DNA of 32,914 nucleotides, taken from the NCBI GenBank assembly GCA_012513915.1, contig JAAZBG010000306.1, positions 1 through 32,914 of the forward strand, given 5' to 3'. Positions 7,073 through 15,787 of this stretch are shown here, piece after piece. Each line of letters begins with the position of its first letter. Position 1 is the stretch's first letter. The translations under genes were made by a program, and so were the position numbers. A model generated the notes under the pieces. That model was given only the letters and a program-made list of their open reading frames with translations, was not told the origin of the DNA and ran no database searches. This DNA comes from Fibrobacter sp. (GTDB lineage Bacteria; Fibrobacterota; Chitinivibrionia; Chitinivibrionales; Chitinispirillaceae).

Positions 7073-8710
7073 TCACCAGGACTTATTTACATTCAGTTCC
7101 TCTGTAATAGATCCAAAATCCGATTCAAGCTTGACTAAATAGGTTCCATAGGGTAACGCTCTGTCTACCCGTATAAAAGACGTTCCCGCGGGTTGAAAAG
7201 TATTCTGTGTATTAACGATTGTTTTACCTGCAAGATCAAAAATTCCCACTTTTACATCACCAGCCTGAGGTAAATTCACATAAATAGATTGGTTGTCGTT
7301 AAACATCGCTGTCGATATTGATGGAATCTTAGAGTTACTGTTATGTAAACTATTATTATACACAGCAGTTCTTTGTTCAAAAACTGCAGATACGTTCAGG
7401 TTTTTGGTGATAGTGATTTTCTTTACTGAATCGGTACCGTTTATATCACCGTTCCAGTTAACAAATTTATAATTCTGCGTACCTTTCGCGGTAAGAGTTA
7501 TCTCTGTTCCGCTTTTAAACGATGTTCCGGATGGAGAAATTGTTACCGTACCTGACGCCTGCGGCTGAACTGTAACAGTACATGTAAATTTCTCAGGCTG
7601 CGGCTGAGTTGTCCAGAAATCAGGCATGTTGCCGCTTAACAATAAAAGGTATATTAATTTTAGTGTTGAATTAAAATATGATTCATCCTTATTGATTAGA
7701 GACACCTGAAACGCATAGGTACTGTCAAGCCATTCCTGATGAGTGGCATCAACCAGTCCCGCACAGGCGAATGCACCGACAAAGGCTGAAGTGGGCCCTT
7801 GTCCTTTATTTCTGCCGTCAAGTTCGTACCCGTCAATGATAGCGCTGGCTTTACCGCCTGTTTTGGTTGTGATCCATGATGCAAGTTTTGAACAGAAACT
7901 TTTTGCTTCACTATGGCCATACCACACATATCCCCATCCAATACGCCAGGGAGTACGCGTTGCATCATAATAGTAGGATCCCTGAGGAGAACCATCCTCC
8001 CCACACCAGTCAGGAACTAATCCGGTGGTTGCGTTTGCACACTTCTTAAGTAAATTGTATGAATTATTCTTTACTCTGTCCCAATCCTGTGAACCGACTT
8101 TTTTGAATAGTTCAAGTGCAGCGGTGCTGAAATATGATGGGTTTTTCTTGGTATCCCATGAATCACCCGGCTTAAGGTATCCATTTGCATTAACCTCAAA
8201 CTGGTAGATTTTCTGTACAATCGCTTTTGCATCATTAAGATATTTCTCATCACCCCATTGTTTGTAGGCTTCAATCAGTGCAACTGCGACATCAACTTCG
8301 GCATCAGTTGCAGCATTCCTTCCATCTGATGCAACATTACTGAATCCATTAATCTTCCAGTGCATCAAACCATTATTATTTAAAAAACTATTATAATATT
8401 TCCAGAGCTTGTCGAATTTAGCTTGTGTATTATTTGTTGCATTATCCATGTAAACCATGATCAGCATCCCATACCCGATACCCTCACTTACTGTAAATGA
8501 TGGTGTATCAAATTTAATACGCGCCCTGTCACCACTCTCCTCATAGTAACTCTGTAGCCACTTCTGGTAAAAACTCTGAAGGACATCACTATTAATTGAT
8601 GACGGCTGAATTCCATAAGGATACTTTACATTTTGAGGAAAAGGGTATTTGGGTGCAGAAAATAGTGTAACAGGTACTATCAACGCGAGTAATATACACA
8701 ACTTTTTCAT
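7073..8710 (-). CDS. Secreted GH8 endoglucanase with InlB-B-type repeat and C-terminal sorting domain
   Basis: A beta-glycanase of glycoside hydrolase family 8, likely cleaving cellulose or mixed beta-glucan. Residues 1-19 are a signal peptide. The (alpha/alpha)6 catalytic domain covers ~25-365. The acid Glu76 is in FTVSEGIGYGM, the conserved Asp136 in ATDAEVDVA, and the expected catalytic base Asp249 in YYYDATRTPWR, the GH8a pattern seen in Clostridium CelA. Residues ~375-445 match a divergent InlB B-repeat-like module (TLTAKGTQNYKFVNWNGD ... NLNVSAVFE). Residues ~470-545 are a Por/type IX-like sorting domain (GIFDLAGKTIV, LPYGTYLVKLE). AAGGAT precedes the ATG at 8710 with good spacing. The gene has its own hairpin downstream and another GH8 upstream with its own terminator, so it is probably monocistronic. 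Substrate is inferred from subfamily motifs. Confidence 0.94.
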   Translation of the reverse strand: MKKLCILLALIVPVTLFSAPKYPFPQNVKYPYGIQPSSINSDVLQSFYQKWLQSYYEESGDRARIKFDTPSFTVSEGIGYGMLIMVYMDNATNNTQAKFDKLWKYYNSFLNNNGLMHWKINGFSNVASDGRNAATDAEVDVAVALIEAYKQWGDEKYLNDAKAIVQKIYQFEVNANGYLKPGDSWDTKKNPSYFSTAALELFKKVGSQDWDRVKNNSYNLLKKCANATTGLVPDWCGEDGSPQGSYYYDATRTPWRIGWGYVWYGHSEAKSFCSKLASWITTKTGGKASAIIDGYELDGRNKGQGPTSAFVGAFACAGLVDATHQEWLDSTYAFQVSLINKDESYFNSTLKLIYLLLLSGNMPDFWTTQPQPEKFTCTVTVQPQASGTVTISPSGTSFKSGTEITLTAKGTQNYKFVNWNGDINGTDSVKKITITKNLNVSAVFEQRTAVYNNSLHNSNSKIPSISTAMFNDNQSIYVNLPQAGDVKVGIFDLAGKTIVNTQNTFQPAGTSFIRVDRALPYGTYLVKLESDFGSITEELNVNKSW

Positions 8711-8767
8711 GGGTAATCCTTGTAAAAAATCTTAGATTAGTAAAATCAGAATGATTTGTGATCAAAT

Positions 8768-8782
8768 AATTAGTGACTAATT
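8768..8782. promoter_or_regulatory. 15-bp palindrome upstream of the first GH8 gene
   Basis: AATTAGT-G-ACTAATT is a perfect inverted repeat centred 65 bp upstream of the GH8 ATG at 8710. Its position suits an operator in the promoter zone, but AT-rich palindromes of this length can arise by chance. Confidence 0.35.
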
Positions 8783-8833
8783 ACTAACGAATGGATCACT
8801 ACTTCAACATGAGGATTTTCCGCTATAAATCTT

Positions 8834-8881
8834 AATAAAAAAAAGCATTGTTATACAGTCGAATAAACTGTATAACAATGC
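8834..8881 (-). terminator. Strong Rho-independent terminator of the second GH8 gene
   Basis: GCATTGTTATACAGT (8845-8859) and its exact complement (8867-8881) form a 15-bp stem with a 7-base loop. A run of 8 or more Ts follows on the minus strand. It lies about 37 bp after the stop codon. Confidence 0.93.
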
Positions 8882-8917
8882 ATAAAAGCAAATAATCAAA
8901 CGTTCAGATTGATTACA

Positions 8918-10732
8918 TTAAAACTTCTCACTACCGAAAATTTTCCAATTTCCTGTTGCATGAAGCATACCAAGTGTATAAAGCAATCCATCATAATAGA
9001 TGTACTGATCATCTGTCGGAGGTTGTATATCCCAGAGATCCTTAGCAAACTTTTCGGCCAGTGGTGTACCATCAGACGCTTTAGCAGTGGCGTAGTTCGC
9101 TGCATACGCATTCATTGCTGCGAGACCAGGACGCAAGCCGGTTTTATTCTGATTGTTGTCACCGTATTTTGAATTGCCATCAAGTGACCATAGCGGCCAG
9201 TAACCTTTGGCATCGCGTTTTTTCTCCCAAAATCCAAGGAATGTATTGCACCAGTTTGTAATGAAAGATTTGTCAGTACCGGAAGATGATCCACGCCAAT
9301 CACCATAATCTGCGCGGGCTGCACCATTAAAGTAGAGATCTGACAACCATATATCCTGAACGATGTTCTGAGCAGTTCTCCATGCATCCCAGTCAAACGG
9401 AATGTTTGTGGTCGGACTTCCCACCATAAGACCTGTTGATGTGTTTACACAGCCAGCAAGATGTCTGCGGCCCGCTTTAGCCATGTTTGCCCAGTCAGAT
9501 TGATGGTTTCCACTCCATTTTGAGAGTAATGTATAGAAAGCAGGTAAAATATACGATGGATCAACAGTAGGATTGCCACGGACGAACACCGGCAAGTTGT
9601 TGTTGAATGCGCCGTTAGAAAACATTGCATTAGAAACAGCATCAGCGTCGGATTTGTACTTGCTGTCACCCCATCGTTGGTGTGCGAAATGGAGACACAT
9701 AATGAACCACTCTTCACCATCGGTTGCATAATCATTACCTTTAACCTGGCCGCTTGGTGTACACTGCCAGTTGAACATCCCATCACCTCTTCTCATATGA
9801 TTCTTTGTCCAGGCCCAAATCTTATCAAATTCACTCTGCATATTCATCTGTACTGCAATCATCATACCATAAGACTGTCCTTCTGATCGCACATCATCGA
9901 ACTCAACGTCTTCGATATATGCTTCATTACCATTTTCATTATATAGTTTACTTCCATTAGGTTTATTGGCACCGTTTTTAAAATAAAGATTTATTATACT
10001 CTGGATCTTTGTATCACATTCCGTTTTGGTTTTTCCAAGTGCTTTTGCAAATAGAAAATCACCATCGGCAGTTGAGGTTGAATCCATTTTTATTTCGATA
10101 TTGTCAAGTTCGTAGGAGCTAAGTGGATATTTTACAGTTGTATATCCGGTTTTGGTGACCTCCAGCGTATCAACTACTTCATCCACTACTGAACCATACG
10201 TAATAAATGAACCTGAAGTTTTTATTTTAGGGTCACTTACAAACATTTTATTACCGGCTGCAGCAATCAGTCTATAGCTTGCTGTCGTTTTATCAATCGT
10301 GATATTGAGCGCATAAAATCCCGGTGCGAGTGCAGGCAATATGTATGACTGCATACCTGGATTCATTGTAGCAAGAGAACTCTCGACAACTCTTTTTCCA
10401 TTACTTGAAAAAAGAGCAATTGTCCCTTTCTGAGCCTGTGCAGGAATGAAAAAACGAAGTTGATTTCCCTGTATAGCGACATTGCCTATCCGCTGTGCCG
10501 GTGCCTTGTATACATAATCGGTGTTGATCGAAGTGGTACTGTTCAGTGTAAACGCACCACTTTCATTGGTGGTAGCTTTCATAGCAGGATTAGAAACCAG
10601 CGATACGATTGCTTGTGGAACTGAAGCTCCCTTGCTGTTTTTTACCGTTCCGCTTAAGTTAATCGTCGGGGCAGCCTGTGCTAACGCCGTGGCGGTCAGT
10701 ACTGCTGCAGGAAACAGTGCAGTTAAACGCAT
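8918..10732 (-). CDS. Secreted GH8 enzyme, Rex/xylanase-like, with N-terminal beta modules
   Basis: Family 8 hydrolase closest in motif to the reducing-end xylose-releasing exo-oligoxylanase branch (DVRSEGQSYGMMIAVQMN ... YATDGEEWFIMCLHFAHQRWG). Residues 1-20 are a signal peptide. Residues ~24-90 look like a carboxypeptidase-regulatory-like beta domain. Residues ~92-160 look like a sorting-type beta module placed internally rather than at the C-terminus. The catalytic domain spans ~225-604. The acid is Glu284 (RSEGQSYG), the conserved Asp338 lies in ATDGEE, and the likely base is Asp449 (FDWDAWRTAQN). AAGGGAG lies 6 bp before the ATG at 10732. With the GH11 it could shorten xylan to xylose. 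There is no C-terminal sorting module, unlike the other two hydrolases. Exact substrate is uncertain. Confidence 0.92.
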   Translation of the reverse strand: MRLTALFPAAVLTATALAQAAPTINLSGTVKNSKGASVPQAIVSLVSNPAMKATTNESGAFTLNSTTSINTDYVYKAPAQRIGNVAIQGNQLRFFIPAQAQKGTIALFSSNGKRVVESSLATMNPGMQSYILPALAPGFYALNITIDKTTASYRLIAAAGNKMFVSDPKIKTSGSFITYGSVVDEVVDTLEVTKTGYTTVKYPLSSYELDNIEIKMDSTSTADGDFLFAKALGKTKTECDTKIQSIINLYFKNGANKPNGSKLYNENGNEAYIEDVEFDDVRSEGQSYGMMIAVQMNMQSEFDKIWAWTKNHMRRGDGMFNWQCTPSGQVKGNDYATDGEEWFIMCLHFAHQRWGDSKYKSDADAVSNAMFSNGAFNNNLPVFVRGNPTVDPSYILPAFYTLLSKWSGNHQSDWANMAKAGRRHLAGCVNTSTGLMVGSPTTNIPFDWDAWRTAQNIVQDIWLSDLYFNGAARADYGDWRGSSSGTDKSFITNWCNTFLGFWEKKRDAKGYWPLWSLDGNSKYGDNNQNKTGLRPGLAAMNAYAANYATAKASDGTPLAEKFAKDLWDIQPPTDDQYIYYDGLLYTLGMLHATGNWKIFGSEKF

Positions 10733-11304
10733 TTAATACTCCCTTGTTACTGAAATAGTTACTTAATGAAAACATTTAGCCGATAAGCAATTTAATCATT
10801 TTTGCTTACAGATTGGTCTACTCACATATCTAATATAAAGCTTTAATTGCACTTATACCATTTTTTGTTATCAAGTATACGGGAAAGTCTACAGATGATT
10901 TAAAATATCACAATTTGAAGCCACTTGGCAAAGAGATATCTGAACCCAGTCTCCAAATGAGTTGAATAATCCGTAAAATCCTGTTTAAACGATTGGTTCA
11001 ACATAACATAAATTTGTTGTAACTATATGTAAAACAAGAATATTAAAGTGATTATCACAGTCAGGAAATTGAAGTGTAATCTTGACAATATACATATGTT
11101 AAACATCTGCCACATCTCAAATCATATAGACAGATTTCACCTTAAACCTTCTATAGAACCATCGGCAAGTAAGACTGTTCCTGTGAAATTTCTTTTAGTC
11201 TTTACACTATTTTCCATTTTCTAAACACAACTCTTGATATGACACTTATTTATATTATCGTTCAGAATAATTTTTTGATACTTTTTCCCATGGAAACGTT
11301 GAAG
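10733..11304. other. Divergent intergenic region between GH8 and GalU-like genes
   Basis: About 570 bp of AT-rich DNA between two divergent starts; it must hold both promoters. I see no convincing promoter pair, palindrome or RNA motif. An in-frame ATG at 11239 would extend the GalU-like protein by 22 residues of atypical hydrophobic sequence, which I regard as non-coding. Confidence 0.5.
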
Positions 11305-12249
11305 ATGAGCATAAAAAAAGCTGTTATTACTGCTGCGGCACGAGGAGAAAGACTGTACCCTGTATCCGATACCGTTCAGAAATCAATGCTGCCAATCATT
11401 GATACCGACGGAATTAATAAGCCAATAATTCAAATCATTGCTGAAGAGGCCTTTTCAAGTGGAATAGAGGAAATTTGTATTATCTGTGCTCCGGGTGATG
11501 AAACAAAATATGTTGATAGCTTTAAATCACTTCACAATTCCCTTACTAAAGCATACAGGCACAAGGAGTGGGCACATGTTCAGGCTGCTAACATTCAGAA
11601 CCTGCTTGAACGTTGTAGTTTTAAAGTTCAGGAACAGCCACATGGGTACGGCCATGCAGTTTATCAGGCAAAAGATTTTGTAAAGGATGACTCATTTCTT
11701 CTTCTACTGGGTGATTATCTGTATGTTTCGCATTGTATTGGAAAGCGCTGTGCAAAGCAGCTCGTTGAAATTGCAGAAAAAGAGGATTGCTCTGTTTCTG
11801 CAGTAAACCCTACAATTGAACATCTGATTCATAGATATGGAACACTTACCGGAAAAACTATTGCAAATTACAATGGCGTTTACGAGATCGAAAAAATACT
11901 CGAAAAACCATCGGTAAGTCAGGCAGAGCTTGAACTTCAAACCGCAGGACTTCGTTGCGGGTACTACCTCTGTTTTTTCGGAATGCATATTTTTAAACCG
12001 GTAATATTTGACTATCTTCAGGATGCAATTGGCACTGGAAATGACAAGGTTCTTCTTACTCCTTCACAGCAGACACTTGCGCAAAATGAAAAGTATCTCG
12101 CACTTGAAATGTCAGGCACACGATACGACACAAGTAAGCGATTGGGTCTTTTGCAGGCGCAGATTGCACTTGGAATGTCAGGGGATATAAAAAGCGAAAT
12201 GCTCAGCTCAATTGTTCAGATCCTTGCTGAAACTGAGAAATCGCACTGA
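11305..12249 (+). CDS. GalU-like nucleotidyltransferase (UTP-glucose-1-phosphate uridylyltransferase family)
   Basis: Probably joins UTP and a sugar-1-phosphate to give a UDP-sugar; cytoplasmic. The 314-residue frame has the Rossmann-like nucleotidyl-transfer fold: KKAVITAAARGERLYPVSD at the N-terminus, QKSMLPI, the QPHGYGHAV segment (111-119), LLGDYLY with the metal-binding Asp137, and an EKILEKPS strand. The N-terminal signature departs from the usual A-A-G-x-G-T-R: it reads AAARGER, so the first Gly is Ala and the Thr is Glu. Substrate or activity may therefore differ from classic GalU. I chose ATG 11305 because the conserved N-terminus begins there; ATG 11290 is also possible. It is followed 115 bp later, in the same direction, by the kinase/pyrophosphorylase fusion, suggesting a shared pathway. 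Confidence 0.82.
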   Translation: MSIKKAVITAAARGERLYPVSDTVQKSMLPIIDTDGINKPIIQIIAEEAFSSGIEEICIICAPGDETKYVDSFKSLHNSLTKAYRHKEWAHVQAANIQNLLERCSFKVQEQPHGYGHAVYQAKDFVKDDSFLLLLGDYLYVSHCIGKRCAKQLVEIAEKEDCSVSAVNPTIEHLIHRYGTLTGKTIANYNGVYEIEKILEKPSVSQAELELQTAGLRCGYYLCFFGMHIFKPVIFDYLQDAIGTGNDKVLLTPSQQTLAQNEKYLALEMSGTRYDTSKRLGLLQAQIALGMSGDIKSEMLSSIVQILAETEKSH

Positions 12250-12256
12250 AATTCAC

Positions 12257-12272
12257 CATTTCATATGAAATG
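12257..12272. promoter_or_regulatory. 16-bp perfect palindrome between the GalU-like and fusion genes
   Basis: CATTTCAT and ATGAAATG abut to make a perfect palindrome 8 bp after the GalU-like stop. It could be an operator for the fusion gene or an RNA hairpin; the function is unknown. Confidence 0.35.
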
Positions 12273-12364
12273 TTACCATTGAAATAAAACACAATCACAC
12301 AGGCATGTGGAAGCTTGAATATCAGAAATCAATCCGTGTGCCGAATCATGAGTAAGTAATTTTT

Positions 12365-15300
12365 ATGAATCAGTTTATTGATACAATAATTTCCACAGAT
12401 CCACTTGTCCGCAACAGACCGTTTCACGAACTATGCAGCAACAAGTCAACATCGGATCTGCTTAAAAGTTTTCAGGAACTTGACACATTTCGTAAATCGA
12501 CACCAAATCTTTACGAAAGAGTCAGAGCATGTATTTTTCTCTATGCAGGCTATAGATTTTTTCTTCAGATGTCAAAGGATATCTGTCAGACTGGTAAAAT
12601 TCCTGTTGATGGTTATAATGGTATTCTTAAAAGAAATTATGAGAAATCAATTGACATATTCAATAACGAGCTTCGTTTAAAAGGCCCTAATTCCAACATT
12701 TTCAGCTGTCTGGCAGAAAGTTATCATCACCTGACATTTCAGATTCTTGCAGATCAGGTCAGAAAAAGTGTCAGATCAAGTAAAGGAAACCAATGGATGT
12801 TTCGTGTGGGCCACTATGAGGAACACCCGTTACGAATTCATCCCCGGATGCTTGATCGTTCCAGCAAAAACGATCTTTTCCCGCTACTTCAGGAAAAAAC
12901 CCCGGTTCGTATGGATCTTACACATAGTGCATGGTCGGATATTTTCTTCCTCGGAATGGACTATCCTGAAGGTGCACGAGTAATAAATGTGTCAATAGAT
13001 CTCGGTGTATACGGACGCGACAAAGAGGTAAAAGCACCTCTTGAAACCTATTTCAGAGTGATAACAGAGCCGGTTATTCGACTCACATCACTTGATCTCA
13101 AAGCAACAAAAGATATTACTGAACTCCCGGACCTTTTCAATTTCGGCAACGATTATCTAAGCCTGATAAAAGCAGCTATAATCGCATCCGGTTTTATTCC
13201 ACCATCGTTTGAAGGCACAAATAACCAGATCAGGGACATACTTGGCAAAATAGTATCTCCTGGTTTTGGAATTGAACTTATAACAAAAGTTAATGATATT
13301 CCGAAAGGTTCACGGCTTGCAGTGTCGACAAATCTTCTCGGCTCCATGATAAGCCTTCTGATGCGTGTCACACGTCAGACACAGTCTCTTGAGGGTCTAT
13401 TGACTGAGCAGGAGAGAAGATTAATTGCATCACGGGCGATTCTCGGAGAGTGGCTCGGTGGATCAGGAGGAGGCTGGCAGGATAGTGGTGGTGTATGGAA
13501 CGGTGTCAAGGCAATTGAGGGTACGCTTGCACAAAAGGGTGATCTTGAGTATGGAGTAAGCCGCGGATGCCTTCTTCCGCGACATCACGTTCTTGATAGT
13601 TCAGGATTGCACGAAAAATTCGAAGAGAAACTCAGTTCATCACTTGTCCTGATGCACGGCGGGATGGCATCAAACGTGGGTCCCATACTTGAAATGGTAA
13701 CCGAAAAATATCTATTAAGATCTGTCAATGAATGGGCAGGCCGGCAGGAAACCAATTCAATTTATGAAGAGATGCTTGATATTCTCAAAAAAGGTGATAT
13801 CAAAAGACTTGCCTCGCTTACAACACGAAATTTCAACGGACCCATAAAATCAATAATCCCCGCCGCCACAAACCATTTCACAGAAACGATTATTGCAAGA
13901 GCGCAGGAAGCTTTAGGTGATGACTACTGGGGTTTTCTCATGCTTGGAGGAATGTCCGGTGGAGGAATGGGATTGTTTGTCAATCCGGCAGTTTACAGTG
14001 CAGCAAAAGAGAAGATCCTGCACATTCTCAGGGAAACAAAGGAATCAATGGATGAATATCTGCCGTTTGCCATGCAGCCTGTAGTTTATGACTTCAAGAT
14101 CAATCACAACGGCTCTGCTGCAAGATTATTCACAAAGAACGAAGCTATACTTTCTGATGCATACTATTCGCTGCATATACCTCTTCTTGTAAATGGCAAT
14201 CCGAAAAAAATTCCTGAGACCAGGAAGAAAGAGATTGACATCGCAACTGCAACATGCTCTGGAGGCGGCGCTGCATTCCAGATGCTTAGATCCATGGTAT
14301 GCAATTTTTTTACATTTACGACCGAAAACGGTACCGATACCAATTTGCATAATGAAGAAACGGAACGAATTAAGAAAGAAAATGGTTTTGACTATATTCA
14401 GCACGAACAAATACGGCAGGATCTTATCAAGGGGCGTATTGGACTCGCCCGCAACAGGTTGCCGGCAGAAACGATCATAGAAGATGTTGACAAGTCCGAT
14501 ATTACCATACTTTCTGAATTGAAAAATGCAGAAAAGTCCGGTTCAGACCAGATTTCATCCGGTAAGGTTGGTATATTTTGTCTAGCTGCGGGTGTCGGAA
14601 GCCGCTGGACAAAAGGGGCTGGTGTTATAAAGGCACTGAATCCATGTATTGAGATTAACGGACGACACCGGTCATTTCTTGAAATTCATCTTGCAAAAGC
14701 CAGGGAAACCGGACAATCCTGCAATTGCAGTATTCCTTTTGTCGTTGCTACAAGCTACCTTACTCATAAACCGATAGAACGGATGCTTTCATCAAACGGT
14801 AACTATGGCTACAACGGGAATGTGTACTTGTCACCGGGCAGATCAATTGGCCAAAGATTCATTCCGATGGAACGTGATTTAAGATTCCTCTGGGAAGAGA
14901 TGGCACAGGAACAGCTTGACGAAAATAAACAAAAGGTCAGGGATGCCCTTCGTGAAGCACTCATTGACTGGGCAAGGAAAAACGGTGAAGGCAGCGATTA
15001 CATCGAAAACATTCCACAGCAGAGACTTAGTCCGCTTGGACACTGGTATGAAATTCCCAACATGTTAAGAAACGGTATTCTGGCGAAAATGCTAAAAGAA
15101 AACCCTGACCTTGAGCATATCATGCTCCATAACATTGACACGTTAGGAACAGACCTTTCTCCCGACGCGCTCAGTCACCATGTACAAAGCGGTAATGCTC
15201 TTACCTTTGAGGTAATTCCGCGCCATGTTGATGACCGGGGTGGTGGTCTTGCACGCATTAACGGCAAAGTCCGCCTGCTTGAGGGGCTTGCGCAGCCTCA

Positions 15301-15694
15301 CGATGATGATGAACTTGCGCTGAGCTATTACAATACACTTACCACATGGATAAATATCGACAAACTGCTTTCACTTTTTGGAATCGGAAGATCTGATCTT
15401 TACACATTGGAAGACAGGGACATTGCCGAGGCTGTAAGGCGAATCGCCCGGCGTATGCCGTCGTATGTCACGGTAAAAGATGTAAAATACCGCTGGGGTC
15501 ATGGTCAGGAGGATATTTATCCTGTTGCCCAGATCGAAAAGCTGTGGGGTGACATGAGTGCCCTGCCGGATCTTAAATGCGGATATCTTGCAGTCTCCCG
15601 CATTCGTGGTCAGCAGCTCAAAGATCCATCACAGCTTGATGCCTGGATTACTGACGGCAGCAGGGATTTTGTCGCATCACTTTGCAAATTTTAA
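12365..15694 (+). CDS. Fusion of GHMP sugar kinase (fucokinase-like) and UDP-sugar pyrophosphorylase
   Basis: Probably phosphorylates a free sugar at C1 and converts it to a UDP-sugar in one polypeptide. Residues ~180-545 carry the GHMP kinase motifs: MDLTHSAWSD (183-192), the ATP-binding IPKGSRLAVS (312-321), GGSGGGWQDSGG (365-376, as in L-fucokinases), MHGGMASNVG (430-439) and GGMSGGGMGLF (528-538). Residues ~735-1109 match the UDPGP family: LAAGVGSRWTKGAG (740-753) with Lys756 just after, PLGHWYEIPN (890-899), the metal-site strand HNIDTLGTD (922-930) and KDVKYRWGHGQ. The first ~175 residues are helical and unassigned. In Bacteroides and plant FKP/FKGP enzymes the pyrophosphorylase precedes the kinase; here the order is reversed. 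The ATG at 12365 has no clear ribosome binding site. The sugar substrate cannot be read from sequence. Confidence 0.82.
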   Translation: MNQFIDTIISTDPLVRNRPFHELCSNKSTSDLLKSFQELDTFRKSTPNLYERVRACIFLYAGYRFFLQMSKDICQTGKIPVDGYNGILKRNYEKSIDIFNNELRLKGPNSNIFSCLAESYHHLTFQILADQVRKSVRSSKGNQWMFRVGHYEEHPLRIHPRMLDRSSKNDLFPLLQEKTPVRMDLTHSAWSDIFFLGMDYPEGARVINVSIDLGVYGRDKEVKAPLETYFRVITEPVIRLTSLDLKATKDITELPDLFNFGNDYLSLIKAAIIASGFIPPSFEGTNNQIRDILGKIVSPGFGIELITKVNDIPKGSRLAVSTNLLGSMISLLMRVTRQTQSLEGLLTEQERRLIASRAILGEWLGGSGGGWQDSGGVWNGVKAIEGTLAQKGDLEYGVSRGCLLPRHHVLDSSGLHEKFEEKLSSSLVLMHGGMASNVGPILEMVTEKYLLRSVNEWAGRQETNSIYEEMLDILKKGDIKRLASLTTRNFNGPIKSIIPAATNHFTETIIARAQEALGDDYWGFLMLGGMSGGGMGLFVNPAVYSAAKEKILHILRETKESMDEYLPFAMQPVVYDFKINHNGSAARLFTKNEAILSDAYYSLHIPLLVNGNPKKIPETRKKEIDIATATCSGGGAAFQMLRSMVCNFFTFTTENGTDTNLHNEETERIKKENGFDYIQHEQIRQDLIKGRIGLARNRLPAETIIEDVDKSDITILSELKNAEKSGSDQISSGKVGIFCLAAGVGSRWTKGAGVIKALNPCIEINGRHRSFLEIHLAKARETGQSCNCSIPFVVATSYLTHKPIERMLSSNGNYGYNGNVYLSPGRSIGQRFIPMERDLRFLWEEMAQEQLDENKQKVRDALREALIDWARKNGEGSDYIENIPQQRLSPLGHWYEIPNMLRNGILAKMLKENPDLEHIMLHNIDTLGTDLSPDALSHHVQSGNALTFEVIPRHVDDRGGGLARINGKVRLLEGLAQPHDDDELALSYYNTLTTWINIDKLLSLFGIGRSDLYTLEDRDIAEAVRRIARRMPSYVTVKDVKYRWGHGQEDIYPVAQIEKLWGDMSALPDLKCGYLAVSRIRGQQLKDPSQLDAWITDGSRDFVASLCKF

Positions 15695-15742
15695 TACGTG
15701 CATCACAATTGCAATTTGATCGTAGGTAATCGTGCCCGGAAG

Positions 15743-15782
15743 AAAACTAAATCCCCAATGGTGATATCGGGGATTTAGTTTT
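15743..15782. terminator. Bidirectional terminator between convergent genes
   Basis: AAAACTAAATCCCC (15743-15756) and GGGGATTTAGTTTT (15769-15782) form a perfect 14-bp stem around a 12-base loop, with the A/T ends supplying a T tract on both strands. It lies 48 bp after the fusion gene stop and 5 bp after the GT4 gene stop. Confidence 0.92.
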
Positions 15783-15787
15783 AAAAG

